Shown piece by piece: positions 35,325 to 44,086 of a DNA stretch of 64,000 nt. The position numbers and the translations under genes were made by a program. The DNA lies in assembly GCA_964653145.1 (NCBI GenBank), contig CAZZCG010000006.1, positions 76,925 to 140,924 on the forward strand, read 5' to 3'. The notes below the pieces were generated by a model. The model had not been told where the DNA came from. It made no database searches and worked only from the letters and a program-made list of their open reading frames with translations. Position 1 is the first letter of the stretch; each line of letters opens with the position of its first letter. The DNA comes from Pseudocalidococcus sp964653145 (lineage in GTDB: Bacteria; Cyanobacteriota; Cyanobacteriia; Thermosynechococcales; Thermosynechococcaceae).

Positions 35325-37131
35325 TTAATCGTTGTTAGGGGGCCCTGGGGCTGGGTTCAGGGCCTGGCGCATCACCACTGTTGGACTCTCCTGACCCGTC
35401 TGCTCATCGACCGCAATTGCCATTAATGCCATCACCTGTACCATGGCGGGAATTGCTAAATCAAGTTGAGTTGTGGCTCCGGATTGATCCGGCAAGGGCC
35501 GAAAGTCAGTTAACCAGCGCGGGCCGGCAATCAAGTCGCCAGTTTCTGCATTGGTGACCCAAAGTTTAACGCCGATGCCAGGGTGATAGTCGGGTAGGTT
35601 CAGGTGGAGTGAAAAAAGCGTTCCGGCCTGGAGTGAGGTTTGGGGCAAGGTCAGAATTGGGGCTGGGCGCGGTTTGAGGGTGGGAGGGCTGGGGATCGTG
35701 GCCGGNNNNNNNNNNGTACTGTGGTTGGTAAAAATGGGTCCGGGCTGGTTGTCTGTTTGGGGCAATGTTCAAATTGGGGGTTGGTCGCGTTTGTTGGGTG
35801 GGAGGGTTGGGGGTCGTGGCCGGTTTCTCTGGAGCCAGGACGGGCCCACCTTCCTCGGCCAGACGGGTCAAGGTAGAGAAAAAACGAGTTTGACGTTTCA
35901 AGGAGGAAAAGCTTCGGGGGCGGGTGGGTGGGGGCAGTTCTTGAATTTCCGGGCGCGGTGGTGTTGGGTTCGTTACCAGGCCAAATTCAGGCAGGTGAAT
36001 TCGCTGTAGTCCCTTGGACTGAGACGGGGAAGTTTTCAGCCGGGGTGGAATCACCAGGCCAGGGGAGGGAACTGTGGCTAGGGCAACGGGGGCTAATTCG
36101 GGGAGTTGCGGCGGCGGGTTGCGGCGGCGGGCTGGGGCAACTGTCGGCTCAGGAAGGGTCGTCAAAATGGGCTGAGGTTTGGGCTCCATCAAGAACTCCG
36201 GTTCTTTCTCAGGCTGTTCAAGGGGCGGCGTTAGAGCAACGGCACCAGCTCCAATCTGCGCCAATAACTCGGCCTCGGGGGGTAAGAGTACCGTAATCAT
36301 AAAGGCCTGGCTGGAGCGTAATCCAGAACTGGGCTCGGAGTCCGTTGGTAGTAGGCGCGCTTCACCCACTAACACACAGTTGGCCTGGGGTACAGTTAAG
36401 GCAACACTGAACCGTTGGGGCGGGGCCTGGGGGATGGAAACCTGCTGTTCAAAGGTAATTTCTTGGGTCAGAGGGTTCCGCAAGCGAATGGTGAGTTCTC
36501 CTGATGCCCACACTTGCCCACTCAAAACCACTGACTCATCGGCAAATACGGTATGGGCCGCTTGATCCAAGACCAATAGCGGGGTCAAACTGGGGGCTGG
36601 AAATTGATTAACCTCCGCTCCAGTGGGGGCAACCAGGGATTTCTGTGGGATCTGATCTGAAGCCCCAGGGATTATGCGATCTGCCAGTTTTGCCTCGGCT
36701 GCTTGGGGTAACTCTGGGTCAAAGTCCCAATTTGGATCAACGGATTGAGACAATACCTCCAGGGTTAACTGCACTGGCGCAGAAGACTTAAGGATTGTTT
36801 GTTGAAGCACACAATTCAATTCCCACAGGCCCGGTTCCAAGTAGGTAAAGGGAATAATCCCCAAAAGCCCGGAGGAACTAGCTCGGTGGGTGCGGCGTTG
36901 TTGCCGATGTTTGGTTAACCCGGCCTGGTCAACATAATGATTGATCTCGATATCAATTGAGGAGTCAGGATAGGGACAGCGGGCCATGAGGCGATAACAG
37001 CCCTCCAGCACTTCCACCTGGGCCGATTCTAGGGATAACCATTCCCGATCGCCTTCCTTTTGGAGTAAAAATTCCCAGCTTTCCATGCCCATCCACCAGA
37101 CCGAACTCGTCAACACCTCATGGAAGGACAT
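35325..37131 (-). CDS. Repeat-containing protein of unknown function, interrupted by an assembly gap
   Basis: The gene starts at the ATG at 37131 and runs to TAA at 35325, but 10 N bases at 35706-35715 shift the reading frame, so neither frame alone gives the whole protein. Before the gap there are about 470 residues: an N-terminal beta-rich part (ESWEFLLQKEGDREWLSLES, repeated QVSIPQAPPQRFSVALTVP), then a long Pro-rich, disordered region with many TPPRPE and PARRRNPPP stretches. After the gap, in the other frame, a beta-sandwich-like domain reads YHPGIGVKLWVTNAETGDLI. Both flanks carry the same degenerate repeat, so the gap is a collapsed tandem repeat. Family and function are unknown; repeats plus beta domains hint at a scaffold or surface-binding role. 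Confidence 0.75.
35640..35822 (-). repeat. Imperfect tandem repeat flanking the N-gap
   Basis: On the minus strand one copy starts CCGGCCACGACCCCCAACCC at 35822 and a second starts CCGGCCACGATCCCCAGCCC at 35705. The two stay similar for about 65 bases, through CCAACCCCCAATTTG versus CCAGCCCCAATTCTG. The distance of about 117 bases includes the 10 N. A run of five C in the first copy against four in the second changes the frame between the copies. The unit encodes Pro/Thr-rich disordered protein. Confidence 0.7.
35706..35715. other. Assembly gap (10 N)
   Basis: Ten undetermined bases lie inside the repeat of the 35325-37131 gene. If both flanks belong to one protein, the true gap length must be a multiple of three, so the value of 10 is a placeholder and not a measured size. 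Confidence 0.95.
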
Positions 37132-37350
37132 TGTGACCTATGTTCTGGTTTATGCAAAGGGTTGGGTCAATAAATATTGAGCTAGCTTTTCCCCTTGGAC
37201 AATGCTAAACGTGAGCCCCCACTGACCTTTTCCTTCAGAAAGCAGAATCTCTAGTTATTTGCTGACGGACGAATCACAAAAATGCTGGCAAACCTGACTC
37301 GGCGGCTTGGGGGTGTTTCAGATTTAGCAAGATGGCTACTCAGGAAAAAA

Positions 37351-38799
37351 CTAGGAGGCCAGGTCGGTTGCAGTTCGGGTTGGATACAGACGCTGTTGTA
37401 ACTCAGCTTTGAGGCGACTGAGAATGGCCCCTTGATCCAGGGAGGCTAAAATTTCTTTGACAACTGTCTTGGGCCCAGTTTCCCCCCAGGATGCGCCATT
37501 GGCCAAATATTGCTTGCTGACTTGTCCAATGGTGTAGGAGGAAAATCCAGCAATTCCGGCCTGGGTTAGGGCAACGGAGACATAGGGAACTATGGTGGCC
37601 CCACCAGTTGCGGGTGCAGCTAAGCCTAGGAGACCTTTGATGGAACTTAAGCCAACATTCGCCAACATTTCACTGGCGCTGATACTCCCCATTGCTAGAG
37701 CAATATTCCGCAATAGTTGGGTCGCCCCTTCCCGAGTCATTTCCAGGCCATACAACTTGGCAAGGGCCTGAATCATAGTTAAGTCAATGACTAGACTGCT
37801 GACGATATCCACCATCGTGATCGGATTCAAGGCAATGGCGAGGGCCTTGGCTGAGGCACTTTTCCAAATGAGTTGATTGGCTTGTCCATCTCGGATCAGC
37901 ATTTTCCGTTGGGTAATTTCCCCGTTAACTTCATCTGCATATAGGAGGGTATTGAGGGCAACCAGGGCCTTTCCTTCCCGCTGAAGTACATCAAGAATTT
38001 TCAACTTCAGGTCTTCGACTTGCGGTGGGCCAGGGGTTAATTCGGCACTGATGCGGCCATCTGGATGTTGCGTTAGTTTCGGCACTAGGGGGGCTGCAGC
38101 CACCATGACAATTTCATCCGGGGTCAGGATCTCCTTAACTCGCTCGTCCCGAATTTTGGCGTAAATGGCCTGGCGGTCGGCTTCCGGATATTGGTCAACT
38201 TTGTTGAAGACTAACAGGATTGGTTTGCTAGCTTGTCGGAGCTCACACAGGGCCTGGTGTTCCAGTTTCGTCATATCTCCCGAAATAACGAAGAGAATCA
38301 AGTCGGCTTGTTGGGCTACGGTTTGGGCCAAGCGTTGCCGGGCTTCCCCTCCCACCTCATCCAGACCGGGTGTATCAATCAGTTCTACCCGCGATTGCCC
38401 CAGGCCAGGTAAAACCACAGTACTTTCATCGGTATCTGTCCCACTGCCCCAAATGGCCCGCTGACTTGTCTGTGTGACCCCATGGACGGGGCCAGTTGCA
38501 AACCAATCTTGGCCAAGCAAAGCATTCAGCAGCGAGGATTTGCCCCGCCCCACCAGGCCAAACACGGCAATGTGCACTACCCCGGCCTGGAGCTTGACTA
38601 GCATTTCCTCTAACCCACTCAACGTTGCCGCAAACTCCCTCGCTTCCGGGGGGCTCAAATCCAGCCGATTTAGCAAATTATGGAGGGCTGCCTGGGCCTG
38701 GTGGTAATTCAGATCAGACTGGTATTGCTCCAACTCCCGTAGGGCCTGATCAAGCTCCTCTGAACTGTTGGATAAGGGAGAGCCAGGAAGATCTGTCAT
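37351..38799 (-). CDS. GTP-binding protein with C-terminal DUF697 domain
   Basis: In this 482-residue protein, the GTPase domain has the P-loop GLVGRGKSSLLN near 82-93, DTPGLDE as G3 and FNKVDQYP as G4. A DUF697-type region follows (about 290-460) with amphipathic or membrane-seeking helices (LNPITMVDIVSSLVIDL, LGLAAPATGGATIVPYVSVA). Members of this family (YcjX/YdjA-like and cyanobacterial relatives) are thought to act at membranes, perhaps in stress or envelope homeostasis, but the role is not settled. The N-terminal 60 residues form a predicted coiled coil (ALRELEQYQSDLNYHQAQAA). Confidence 0.88.
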   Translation of the reverse strand: MTDLPGSPLSNSSEELDQALRELEQYQSDLNYHQAQAALHNLLNRLDLSPPEAREFAATLSGLEEMLVKLQAGVVHIAVFGLVGRGKSSLLNALLGQDWFATGPVHGVTQTSQRAIWGSGTDTDESTVVLPGLGQSRVELIDTPGLDEVGGEARQRLAQTVAQQADLILFVISGDMTKLEHQALCELRQASKPILLVFNKVDQYPEADRQAIYAKIRDERVKEILTPDEIVMVAAAPLVPKLTQHPDGRISAELTPGPPQVEDLKLKILDVLQREGKALVALNTLLYADEVNGEITQRKMLIRDGQANQLIWKSASAKALAIALNPITMVDIVSSLVIDLTMIQALAKLYGLEMTREGATQLLRNIALAMGSISASEMLANVGLSSIKGLLGLAAPATGGATIVPYVSVALTQAGIAGFSSYTIGQVSKQYLANGASWGETGPKTVVKEILASLDQGAILSRLKAELQQRLYPTRTATDLAS

Positions 38800-38957
38800 C
38801 TGGGATACAAAGCCTAATGAGCGTTACAGCGGAACAGTCAAAAATCCAAAGGACTAACTAAAATCTGGTGGCATCCTTGGACCTGGAGGATATCTCCATT
38901 TCAAAGATAAACGGAATAGCAATTAACGAAAAATTTGCTTGATTGCCATGCTTGGAG

Positions 38958-38984
38958 GGACTAGGCTCAGCGAGCTTAGTGTCC
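38958..38984. other. Hairpin GGACTAGGCTC/GAGCTTAGTGTCC
   Basis: GGACTAGGCTC is followed after three bases (AGC) by GAGCTTAGTGTCC, giving an eleven-pair stem with one G-T pair and a two-base bulge. It lies in gene-free DNA 230 bases upstream of the porin start. No T-run follows, so a terminator is unlikely on the plus strand. It may be an operator or part of a leader or small RNA. Confidence 0.3.
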
Positions 38985-39141
38985 TGCTACATCGGTATTA
39001 CTGGCTGTAGACGACATTTCCATAGTTAAATTTCTAAGTGCAACGGGGGTCTTGACGAATCTAAAAAAATAGTCTATAAAACAAAGTTAGTCATGTAAGC
39101 ATAGTCTCTCAAGCTATAGCTGCAACCTGGCTGAACAGATT

Positions 39142-39172
39142 TTGAATTGGGCTATAACAGAAGGTGTATAAC
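39142..39172 (+). promoter_or_regulatory. Possible porin promoter
   Basis: TTGAAT at 39142-39147 and TATAAC at 39167-39172 are spaced 19 bases apart, close to a sigma-70 type -35/-10 pair, about 46 bases before the porin GTG start. The spacing is longer than ideal and the call is tentative. Confidence 0.3.
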
Positions 39173-39217
39173 TTTCTGTAACTCCCAAAAACCGAGTGAG
39201 TGAGGAGTATTTTAATC

Positions 39218-41014
39218 GTGAAAAAATCTTACCTGTTGGCAGGTAGCTTGAGCCTCTTAGGGGTTGTTGCTGGATTAAATCCTGCCCATGCTGCTTCTGA
39301 ATTACTGAAATCCGAAAATCTAGATAGTACTTCAGTTTCTAGCACTAGCTTTGACGCTTTATTAGCTGCTCAGCCGGCTGATGTGACTGCTGCTCCAGTG
39401 GCCCTTCCTTCCCAAGCCCCTGTTTTAGCTGACACCACCACCGTTACTTCCATTGACCAACTGATGGCTGTGGAAGACTCCATGGGACAGGTTACTTCTG
39501 TTTCTCAACTTTCTGACGTTCGTCCGACCGATTGGGCTTACCAGGCTTTGGCTTCTCTGGTCGAAAAATACGGCTGTATCGCTGGTTATCCCGATGGAAC
39601 TTTCCGGGGGAATCGGGCAGCTACTCGTTACGAAATGGCTGCAGCCTTGAATGCTTGCTTGGACGTCATCAGTGATCGGTTTGCCACTAAGGAAGATTTA
39701 GCGGCTCTCCGGAAATTAATGGATGAGTTTGCGGCTGAATTGGCGACTCTCCGGGGTCGGGTCGATAACCTTGAAGCCCGTACCGCTGCTTTAGAAGCAA
39801 CCCAGTTTTCCACCACTACCAAATTGCAAGGTTTGGCTGTAATTTCCGGTCAATTTGGTGGGGCTACCTCTGGACCTGTAACTAATGTTCTTGATGGTGG
39901 CGTTAACAATACAGTCGGTGATCTTAATCCCACTGTGATTGCTGGTGTTATCCTCAGCTTGAATACGAGCTTTACTGGTTCTGACTTACTTCAAACTTCT
40001 TTGTCTACTGGTAATGGTGGTGTTGACTCCATTGGCTCCTACAACATTGGTAGCAACGCCTTCTTGTCCGGTCTCGGTACCATTGGTGGTGGTAATGCCA
40101 GCGGTCCAAACACAGCCTACTTTAACCCCAGCCAATACTACTGGGATGGCTTTGGCCCCGGTGTTGGTCTTTACCGCTTAGCCTACACCTTCAAGCCCAT
40201 TGAAGACGTTAGTATCACTGCAGCTGCTCAGTACTACCCCAGCGACATTATTGATACCAACAGTTGGGCAAATTCCCCCGCTAATGACTTTGGTACATAT
40301 TTCTTCATCAACAACCCCTTCATCGTTCCCTATGCGATGAACTTCTTAGGTGGGGCTGGTATGGCCGTTCAGTGGAATCCCAATGAAGGACCATTCACTG
40401 TTCGGGCCTTATACGCAGCAGCTGGTGCCGGTATTGCCAACCCTGCTAACGCATTCCCCAACGCTGGTGGCGGCTTTGGTGGAGATCCTTACCAAGCTTC
40501 TCTGGAACTTGAATACGCTGGTAACATCAACAGTGATGGTTCCAACAACTATGTAGTTAAACTTCAATACACCAACTCTCGTACCTTTGGCGTACCAGCC
40601 AACGCTGGTGGTATCAACTTTGAAGTTAACTTGGGTCGCTTCGGTATCTTTGGTCGGGGTGGTATTGCTGGAATCGGAAACTCTGTTGTCAGCCCATTAC
40701 CTACTGGTGTCCTCAATCCATTAGGTTCTAACATCGGTAGTTTCACCACCGGTACCTTTATGGCTGGTATTGGCTACAAAGACCTGTTGGTTCCTGGTTC
40801 CGTTTTGGCTGCTGCCGCTGGTGTGCCCATGGTCGGCCCAAACACCAATCAAGTCAATGCTGAATTGTTCTACCGTTTCCCAGTGAGCGACAACATTAGC
40901 ATTACCCCAATGGTGACTGCGATCTTCAACCCGAATCGTGTTGGTAGCTTCGGTGGTTTTACAACCAACCCGACCATCATTCAGGGTGTTGTGCGGACAA
41001 CCTTCAGCTTCTAA
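39218..41014 (+). CDS. Outer-membrane porin, SLH plus OprB type (iron-uptake porin family)
   Basis: These porins form the main small-solute and inorganic-ion channels of the cyanobacterial outer membrane. The start is GTG at 39218, nine bases after GAGGAG; the upstream GTG at 39200 is inside that region. The first 25 residues (KKSYLLAGSLSLLGVVAGLN ending AHAA) are a Sec signal peptide. An SLH domain follows (SDVRPTDWAYQALASLVEKYG to RYEMAAALNACLD), which tethers the protein to the cell-wall polymer, then a coiled coil with LRGRVDNLEARTAALEA. A beta-barrel of the OprB family runs to the end, which finishes TFSF with the terminal phenylalanine needed for BAM assembly. It is 598 residues. Codon use is strongly biased to GGT, GCT and AAC, unlike its neighbours, as expected of an abundant protein. 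Confidence 0.95.
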   Translation: MKKSYLLAGSLSLLGVVAGLNPAHAASELLKSENLDSTSVSSTSFDALLAAQPADVTAAPVALPSQAPVLADTTTVTSIDQLMAVEDSMGQVTSVSQLSDVRPTDWAYQALASLVEKYGCIAGYPDGTFRGNRAATRYEMAAALNACLDVISDRFATKEDLAALRKLMDEFAAELATLRGRVDNLEARTAALEATQFSTTTKLQGLAVISGQFGGATSGPVTNVLDGGVNNTVGDLNPTVIAGVILSLNTSFTGSDLLQTSLSTGNGGVDSIGSYNIGSNAFLSGLGTIGGGNASGPNTAYFNPSQYYWDGFGPGVGLYRLAYTFKPIEDVSITAAAQYYPSDIIDTNSWANSPANDFGTYFFINNPFIVPYAMNFLGGAGMAVQWNPNEGPFTVRALYAAAGAGIANPANAFPNAGGGFGGDPYQASLELEYAGNINSDGSNNYVVKLQYTNSRTFGVPANAGGINFEVNLGRFGIFGRGGIAGIGNSVVSPLPTGVLNPLGSNIGSFTTGTFMAGIGYKDLLVPGSVLAAAAGVPMVGPNTNQVNAELFYRFPVSDNISITPMVTAIFNPNRVGSFGGFTTNPTIIQGVVRTTFSF

Positions 41015-41047
41015 GTTTGGGTTAAATCCTTAACTTGCTAACTTAAG

Positions 41048-41077
41048 AGAGTGTCTCATTTTGTGGGGCACTCTTTT
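41048..41077 (+). terminator. Rho-independent terminator of the porin gene
   Basis: AGAGTGTCTC (41048-41057) pairs with GGGGCACTCT (41065-41074) over ten base pairs, two of them G-T, with a 7-base loop and a trailing TTTT. It lies 34 bases after the porin stop codon. It also argues against starting the next gene at the GTG at 41051, which falls inside the stem. Confidence 0.85.
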
Positions 41078-41092
41078 AGCTATTTAGGTCTC

Positions 41093-41986
41093 ATGCGTTA
41101 TCTGCGTTGGCAACGTTTAATTCCCCAGGCCCTGGTTGTGGCCGGAATTGGATCTCTAATCTTTTTTTTCTGGCTCAACTTAAGTGCTAGTTTGGCTCGA
41201 CTTAATCTCGTCCCAGGATTTCAGTTTTTAAATTTCCAGGCCGGGTTTTCGATTGGGGATACCCTAATCGACTATCGACCTACTCAAAGTTACTGGCGAG
41301 CATTGCTGGTGGGTTTGATTAATTCCTTGCGGGTCATAGGCGCGGGCCTGGGGTTGGCGACTCTCTTGGGTTTGGTCGTGGGTATGGGGCGGCTTAGTCG
41401 GAATTGGCTGGTTCAAAAGTTATCCCTGGTTTATGTGGAATTACTCCGAAATACTCCCCTGTTGCTGCAACTGTTTTTCTGTTACTTTGTGCTGTTTTTG
41501 AGCCAGTCAGACGTCGGATGGGGTGCCTTGGGCTTACAGATTAGTCAACAGGGCTTATCTATTTGGGGGTTGCGATTGTCTCCAGAATTTTCGGCAATCT
41601 GGTTAGGCCTGTCAATTTATACCAGTAGTTTTATTGCTGAAATTGTTCGCGGGGGAATTCAAAGTGTTCCTAGAGGGCAATGGGAGGCAGCACGTTCATT
41701 GGGGTTGCCAGTTCCAGTAACGCTGTGGTTAGTTGTTTTTCCCCAGGCCCTGCGCTCAATCATCCCCCCCCTGGGTAATCAATATTTAAACTTGACGAAA
41801 AACTCCAGCTTGGCAATTGCGGTCGGGTATCCAGATTTGTATGCTGTGGCCTCGACAACCTATAACCAAACCGGGCGCGCCTTGGAGGTAATGGTTCTGA
41901 TTATGGCCAGTTATCTAAGCTTAAGTTTACTGATTTCCTTGGCTGTTAATCAATTTAACCGCCGCTGGCAACTGGTTGAGCGCTAA
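41093..41986 (+). CDS. Amino-acid ABC transporter permease (NatG-like)
   Basis: This is an inner-membrane subunit of a polar-amino-acid importer of the His/Glu/Gln type (HisM/GltJ family). The start is the ATG at 41093 (MRYLRWQRLIPQ), because the upstream GTG lies in the porin terminator. The 297 residues include an N-terminal helix, the LINSLRVIGAGLGLATLLGL start of the transport domain, the conserved VELLRNTPLLLQLFF segment and the ATPase-docking EAA loop QWEAARSLGLPVPVTLWLVV. The stop overlaps the start of the next permease gene (TAATG), so the two are translated together as a heterodimer. It resembles NatG of the cyanobacterial N-II system. The ATPase and binding protein are not adjacent. 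Confidence 0.88.
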   Translation: MRYLRWQRLIPQALVVAGIGSLIFFFWLNLSASLARLNLVPGFQFLNFQAGFSIGDTLIDYRPTQSYWRALLVGLINSLRVIGAGLGLATLLGLVVGMGRLSRNWLVQKLSLVYVELLRNTPLLLQLFFCYFVLFLSQSDVGWGALGLQISQQGLSIWGLRLSPEFSAIWLGLSIYTSSFIAEIVRGGIQSVPRGQWEAARSLGLPVPVTLWLVVFPQALRSIIPPLGNQYLNLTKNSSLAIAVGYPDLYAVASTTYNQTGRALEVMVLIMASYLSLSLLISLAVNQFNRRWQLVER

Positions 41987-42993
41987 TGAATCGACTTCAA
42001 CTTCAACAACATTCACTCCAGGCCTGGTGCCGGAAAAATCTATTTGCCAGTCTTTGGGATACGGGCTTAACAGTTTGTGTTGGACTTGGCCTGGTTTGGG
42101 TACTTTGGCACATTTTAAATTGGGTATTTTTCCAGGCCCAATGGCAGGTGATTCAGGTCAACTGGTTGCGTTTTTTTGTTGGCCGTTATCCAGTGGCACA
42201 ACTGTGGCGAGTTGGGCTGGTGGTTGGTCTATTGGCCCTTTGGTTTAGCTTCCGTCCATGGTTGGAGAAACGCCTGTTGGGGTTTGGGGTCTGGGTGTTT
42301 CTTGTTCTCGCCCTCCTGAGTGTTTGGCTGATTGCCGGTGGCTGGGGCCTGGTTCCTGTGGCAACAAGTTTTTGGAATGGACTCCTGTTAACTCTTTTAG
42401 TTTCTCTAGCCAGTATTGTCTTGGCATTTCCCCTAGGGATCCTCTTGGCGGTGGGACGGCAAAGTCAGCTACCGGTTTGGCGCTATGGTTCAGCGGCGTA
42501 TATTGAGTTGGTGCGGGGGTTACCCTTGATTGGCATCCTGTTTATGGCCCAGGTTATGTTGCCCTTGATTTTGCCCGAGGCCTGGCGTTTAGATCGGTTA
42601 CTGCGAGCAGTCCTGGGCCTGGTGCTATTTAATTCGGCTTATTTGGCAGAGAATATCCGCGGCGGGTGGCAGGCAATTCCCAAGGGGCAATTTGAAGCAG
42701 CTAAGGCCCTTGGCTTAAATCCTTTTTGGGTCACGAGTTTAGTCGTTTTACCCCAGGCCCTGCGCATTAGTGTGCCTGCTATTACCGGCCAATTCATTTC
42801 CTTATTAAAGGACACGGCCCTGCTCTCCCTATTTGCGTTACTAGAGTTAACGGGAGTGGCGCGCTCGATATTAGCCCAACCAGAATTTCTTGGACGGTAT
42901 GGGGAAGTCTACCTATTTATTGGCGTGATTTACTGGCTGTTCTGCTTTGGTCTGTCTTGGTGGAGTCGGCGCTTTGAACGGGTTGTGCATTAA
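41986..42993 (+). CDS. Amino-acid ABC transporter permease (NatH-like)
   Basis: The 335-residue protein is the second half of the permease pair. It begins with a cytoplasmic stretch and two helices, then has the transport domain with NGLLLTLLVSLASIVLAFPL, AYIELVRGLPLIGILFMAQV, and the EAA loop GQFEAAKALGLNPFWVTSLV followed by LPQALRISVPA. Its ATG overlaps the preceding stop codon by one base, meaning tight coupling. It is probably the NatH-type partner of an importer for acidic and neutral amino acids, by comparison with the NatFGH/BgtA system. Substrate specificity cannot be read from the sequence. Confidence 0.88.
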   Translation: MNRLQLQQHSLQAWCRKNLFASLWDTGLTVCVGLGLVWVLWHILNWVFFQAQWQVIQVNWLRFFVGRYPVAQLWRVGLVVGLLALWFSFRPWLEKRLLGFGVWVFLVLALLSVWLIAGGWGLVPVATSFWNGLLLTLLVSLASIVLAFPLGILLAVGRQSQLPVWRYGSAAYIELVRGLPLIGILFMAQVMLPLILPEAWRLDRLLRAVLGLVLFNSAYLAENIRGGWQAIPKGQFEAAKALGLNPFWVTSLVVLPQALRISVPAITGQFISLLKDTALLSLFALLELTGVARSILAQPEFLGRYGEVYLFIGVIYWLFCFGLSWWSRRFERVVH

Positions 42994-43015
42994 CACTGGG
43001 TATCCCTAACTAAAG

Positions 43016-43034
43016 TCATTCTTCTTGGGAATGA
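43016..43034. terminator. Possible weak terminator between convergent natH-like and glyQ genes
   Basis: TCATTC (43016-43021) pairs with GAATGA (43029-43034) around a seven-base loop, in the gap between convergent genes. There is no strong T-run on either side, so it may be a weak bidirectional terminator or only an RNA 3' end hairpin. Confidence 0.3.
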
Positions 43035-43112
43035 AAGACAAAATGCTGCAAACTGTGAGGATCGCGAATCTTTATTCAGTCCGAAAAGATGAAAGGTTTG
43101 CTGCTGCTTGGA

Positions 43113-43997
43113 TTAAGCCAGGGTTGGAACCTTAGCCAGGAGCGGAAAACCCAAGTCTTCCCGTTGAGCTAAATAAAGTTGGGCGACTTGCCGGGCCAAA
43201 TGCCGAATTTTGCCAATATAACGGGTGCGCTCTGCCACGGAAATCACGCCCCGAGCATCCAGCAGGTTGAAACTATGGGAACATTTCAGGACATAATCCA
43301 GGCCGGGTAAAACCAGTTTTCGCTCAATCAGTTGTTCGGCCTCCTGTTGGTAAAGGTTAAACAGCGTAAACAGCATTTCTGGGTTAGAGGCCTCAAAGTT
43401 GTAGGTGGACTGCTCAATTTCCCCCTGCAAATGCACATCTCCATAGGTCAAGGTTGGATTCCACTGAATTTTGGCAATCGCATCCACCTCCTGCAAATAC
43501 ATCGTTAGCCGCTCCAGACCGTAGGTGATTTCAATGGAAACTGGACGACAGTCTAAGCCACCGCATTGTTGAAAATAGGTAAACTGGGTCACCTCCATCC
43601 CATCCAGCCAGACCTCCCAACCTGTCCCCCAGGCCCCGACCGCGGCATCTTCCCAGTTATCCTCCACAAAGCGAATGTCATGGTCTTCTGGTTTAATGCC
43701 CAGGGCCCGCAGCGAGTCTAAGTAAACCTCTTGAATATCGTTGGGGGAGGGCTTAATGAGAACTTGATACTGGTAGTAGTACTGATAACGATTGGGGTTC
43801 TCACCGTAGCGACCATCCCCCGGCCGACGACAGGGTTCAACATAGGCTACAGACCAAGGTTCTGGCCCCAAGGCTCTGAGGAATGTATGGGGACTTTTGG
43901 TTCCGGCACCTTTTTCAAGATCGTAGGCCTGGACAATTAAGCAGCCTCGGTCACCCCAAAACTGATGTAAGGTGCCAATCACGGCCTGGAAATTCAC
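43113..43997 (-). CDS. glyQ: Glycyl-tRNA synthetase alpha subunit
   Basis: This is the catalytic subunit of the bacterial alpha2beta2 glycyl-tRNA synthetase. The 294-residue protein opens FQAVIGTLHQFWGDRGCLIV and has the class II motifs TFLRALGPEPWSVAYVEPCR, RYGENPNRYQYYYQYQVLIK and VSIEITYGLERLTMYLQ, with normal length for the family. The beta subunit glyS is not in the window, as is usual in cyanobacteria, where glyQ and glyS are separate. The gene converges with the natH-like permease. Confidence 0.97.
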   Translation of the reverse strand: MNFQAVIGTLHQFWGDRGCLIVQAYDLEKGAGTKSPHTFLRALGPEPWSVAYVEPCRRPGDGRYGENPNRYQYYYQYQVLIKPSPNDIQEVYLDSLRALGIKPEDHDIRFVEDNWEDAAVGAWGTGWEVWLDGMEVTQFTYFQQCGGLDCRPVSIEITYGLERLTMYLQEVDAIAKIQWNPTLTYGDVHLQGEIEQSTYNFEASNPEMLFTLFNLYQQEAEQLIERKLVLPGLDYVLKCSHSFNLLDARGVISVAERTRYIGKIRHLARQVAQLYLAQREDLGFPLLAKVPTLA

Positions 43998-44086
43998 ACG
44001 CGTTGCCTCTCGAACAGGTTGAATGTAGCTAGAAAAGAAACACCATCATCACATTCTCAGAATATCGAATAACCGTGACTGTAAAT

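Larger units (their letters stand above)
38800..39217. other. Intergenic region upstream of the porin gene
   Basis: This region lies between divergent genes. It holds a near-perfect hairpin at 38958-38984 (listed separately) and, close to the porin, AT-rich promoter-like DNA with an unusually long untranslated leader. No open frame in it looks coding. Confidence 0.5.

Noticed and set aside
41051..41092. GTG start of the first permease gene at 41051
   Set aside because: It lies inside the stem of the porin terminator; the ATG at 41093 gives the expected N-terminus.
41093..42993. Complete amino-acid ABC operon
   Set aside because: Only two permease genes are present. The ATPase and the binding protein are not adjacent, so it is listed as an incomplete set.
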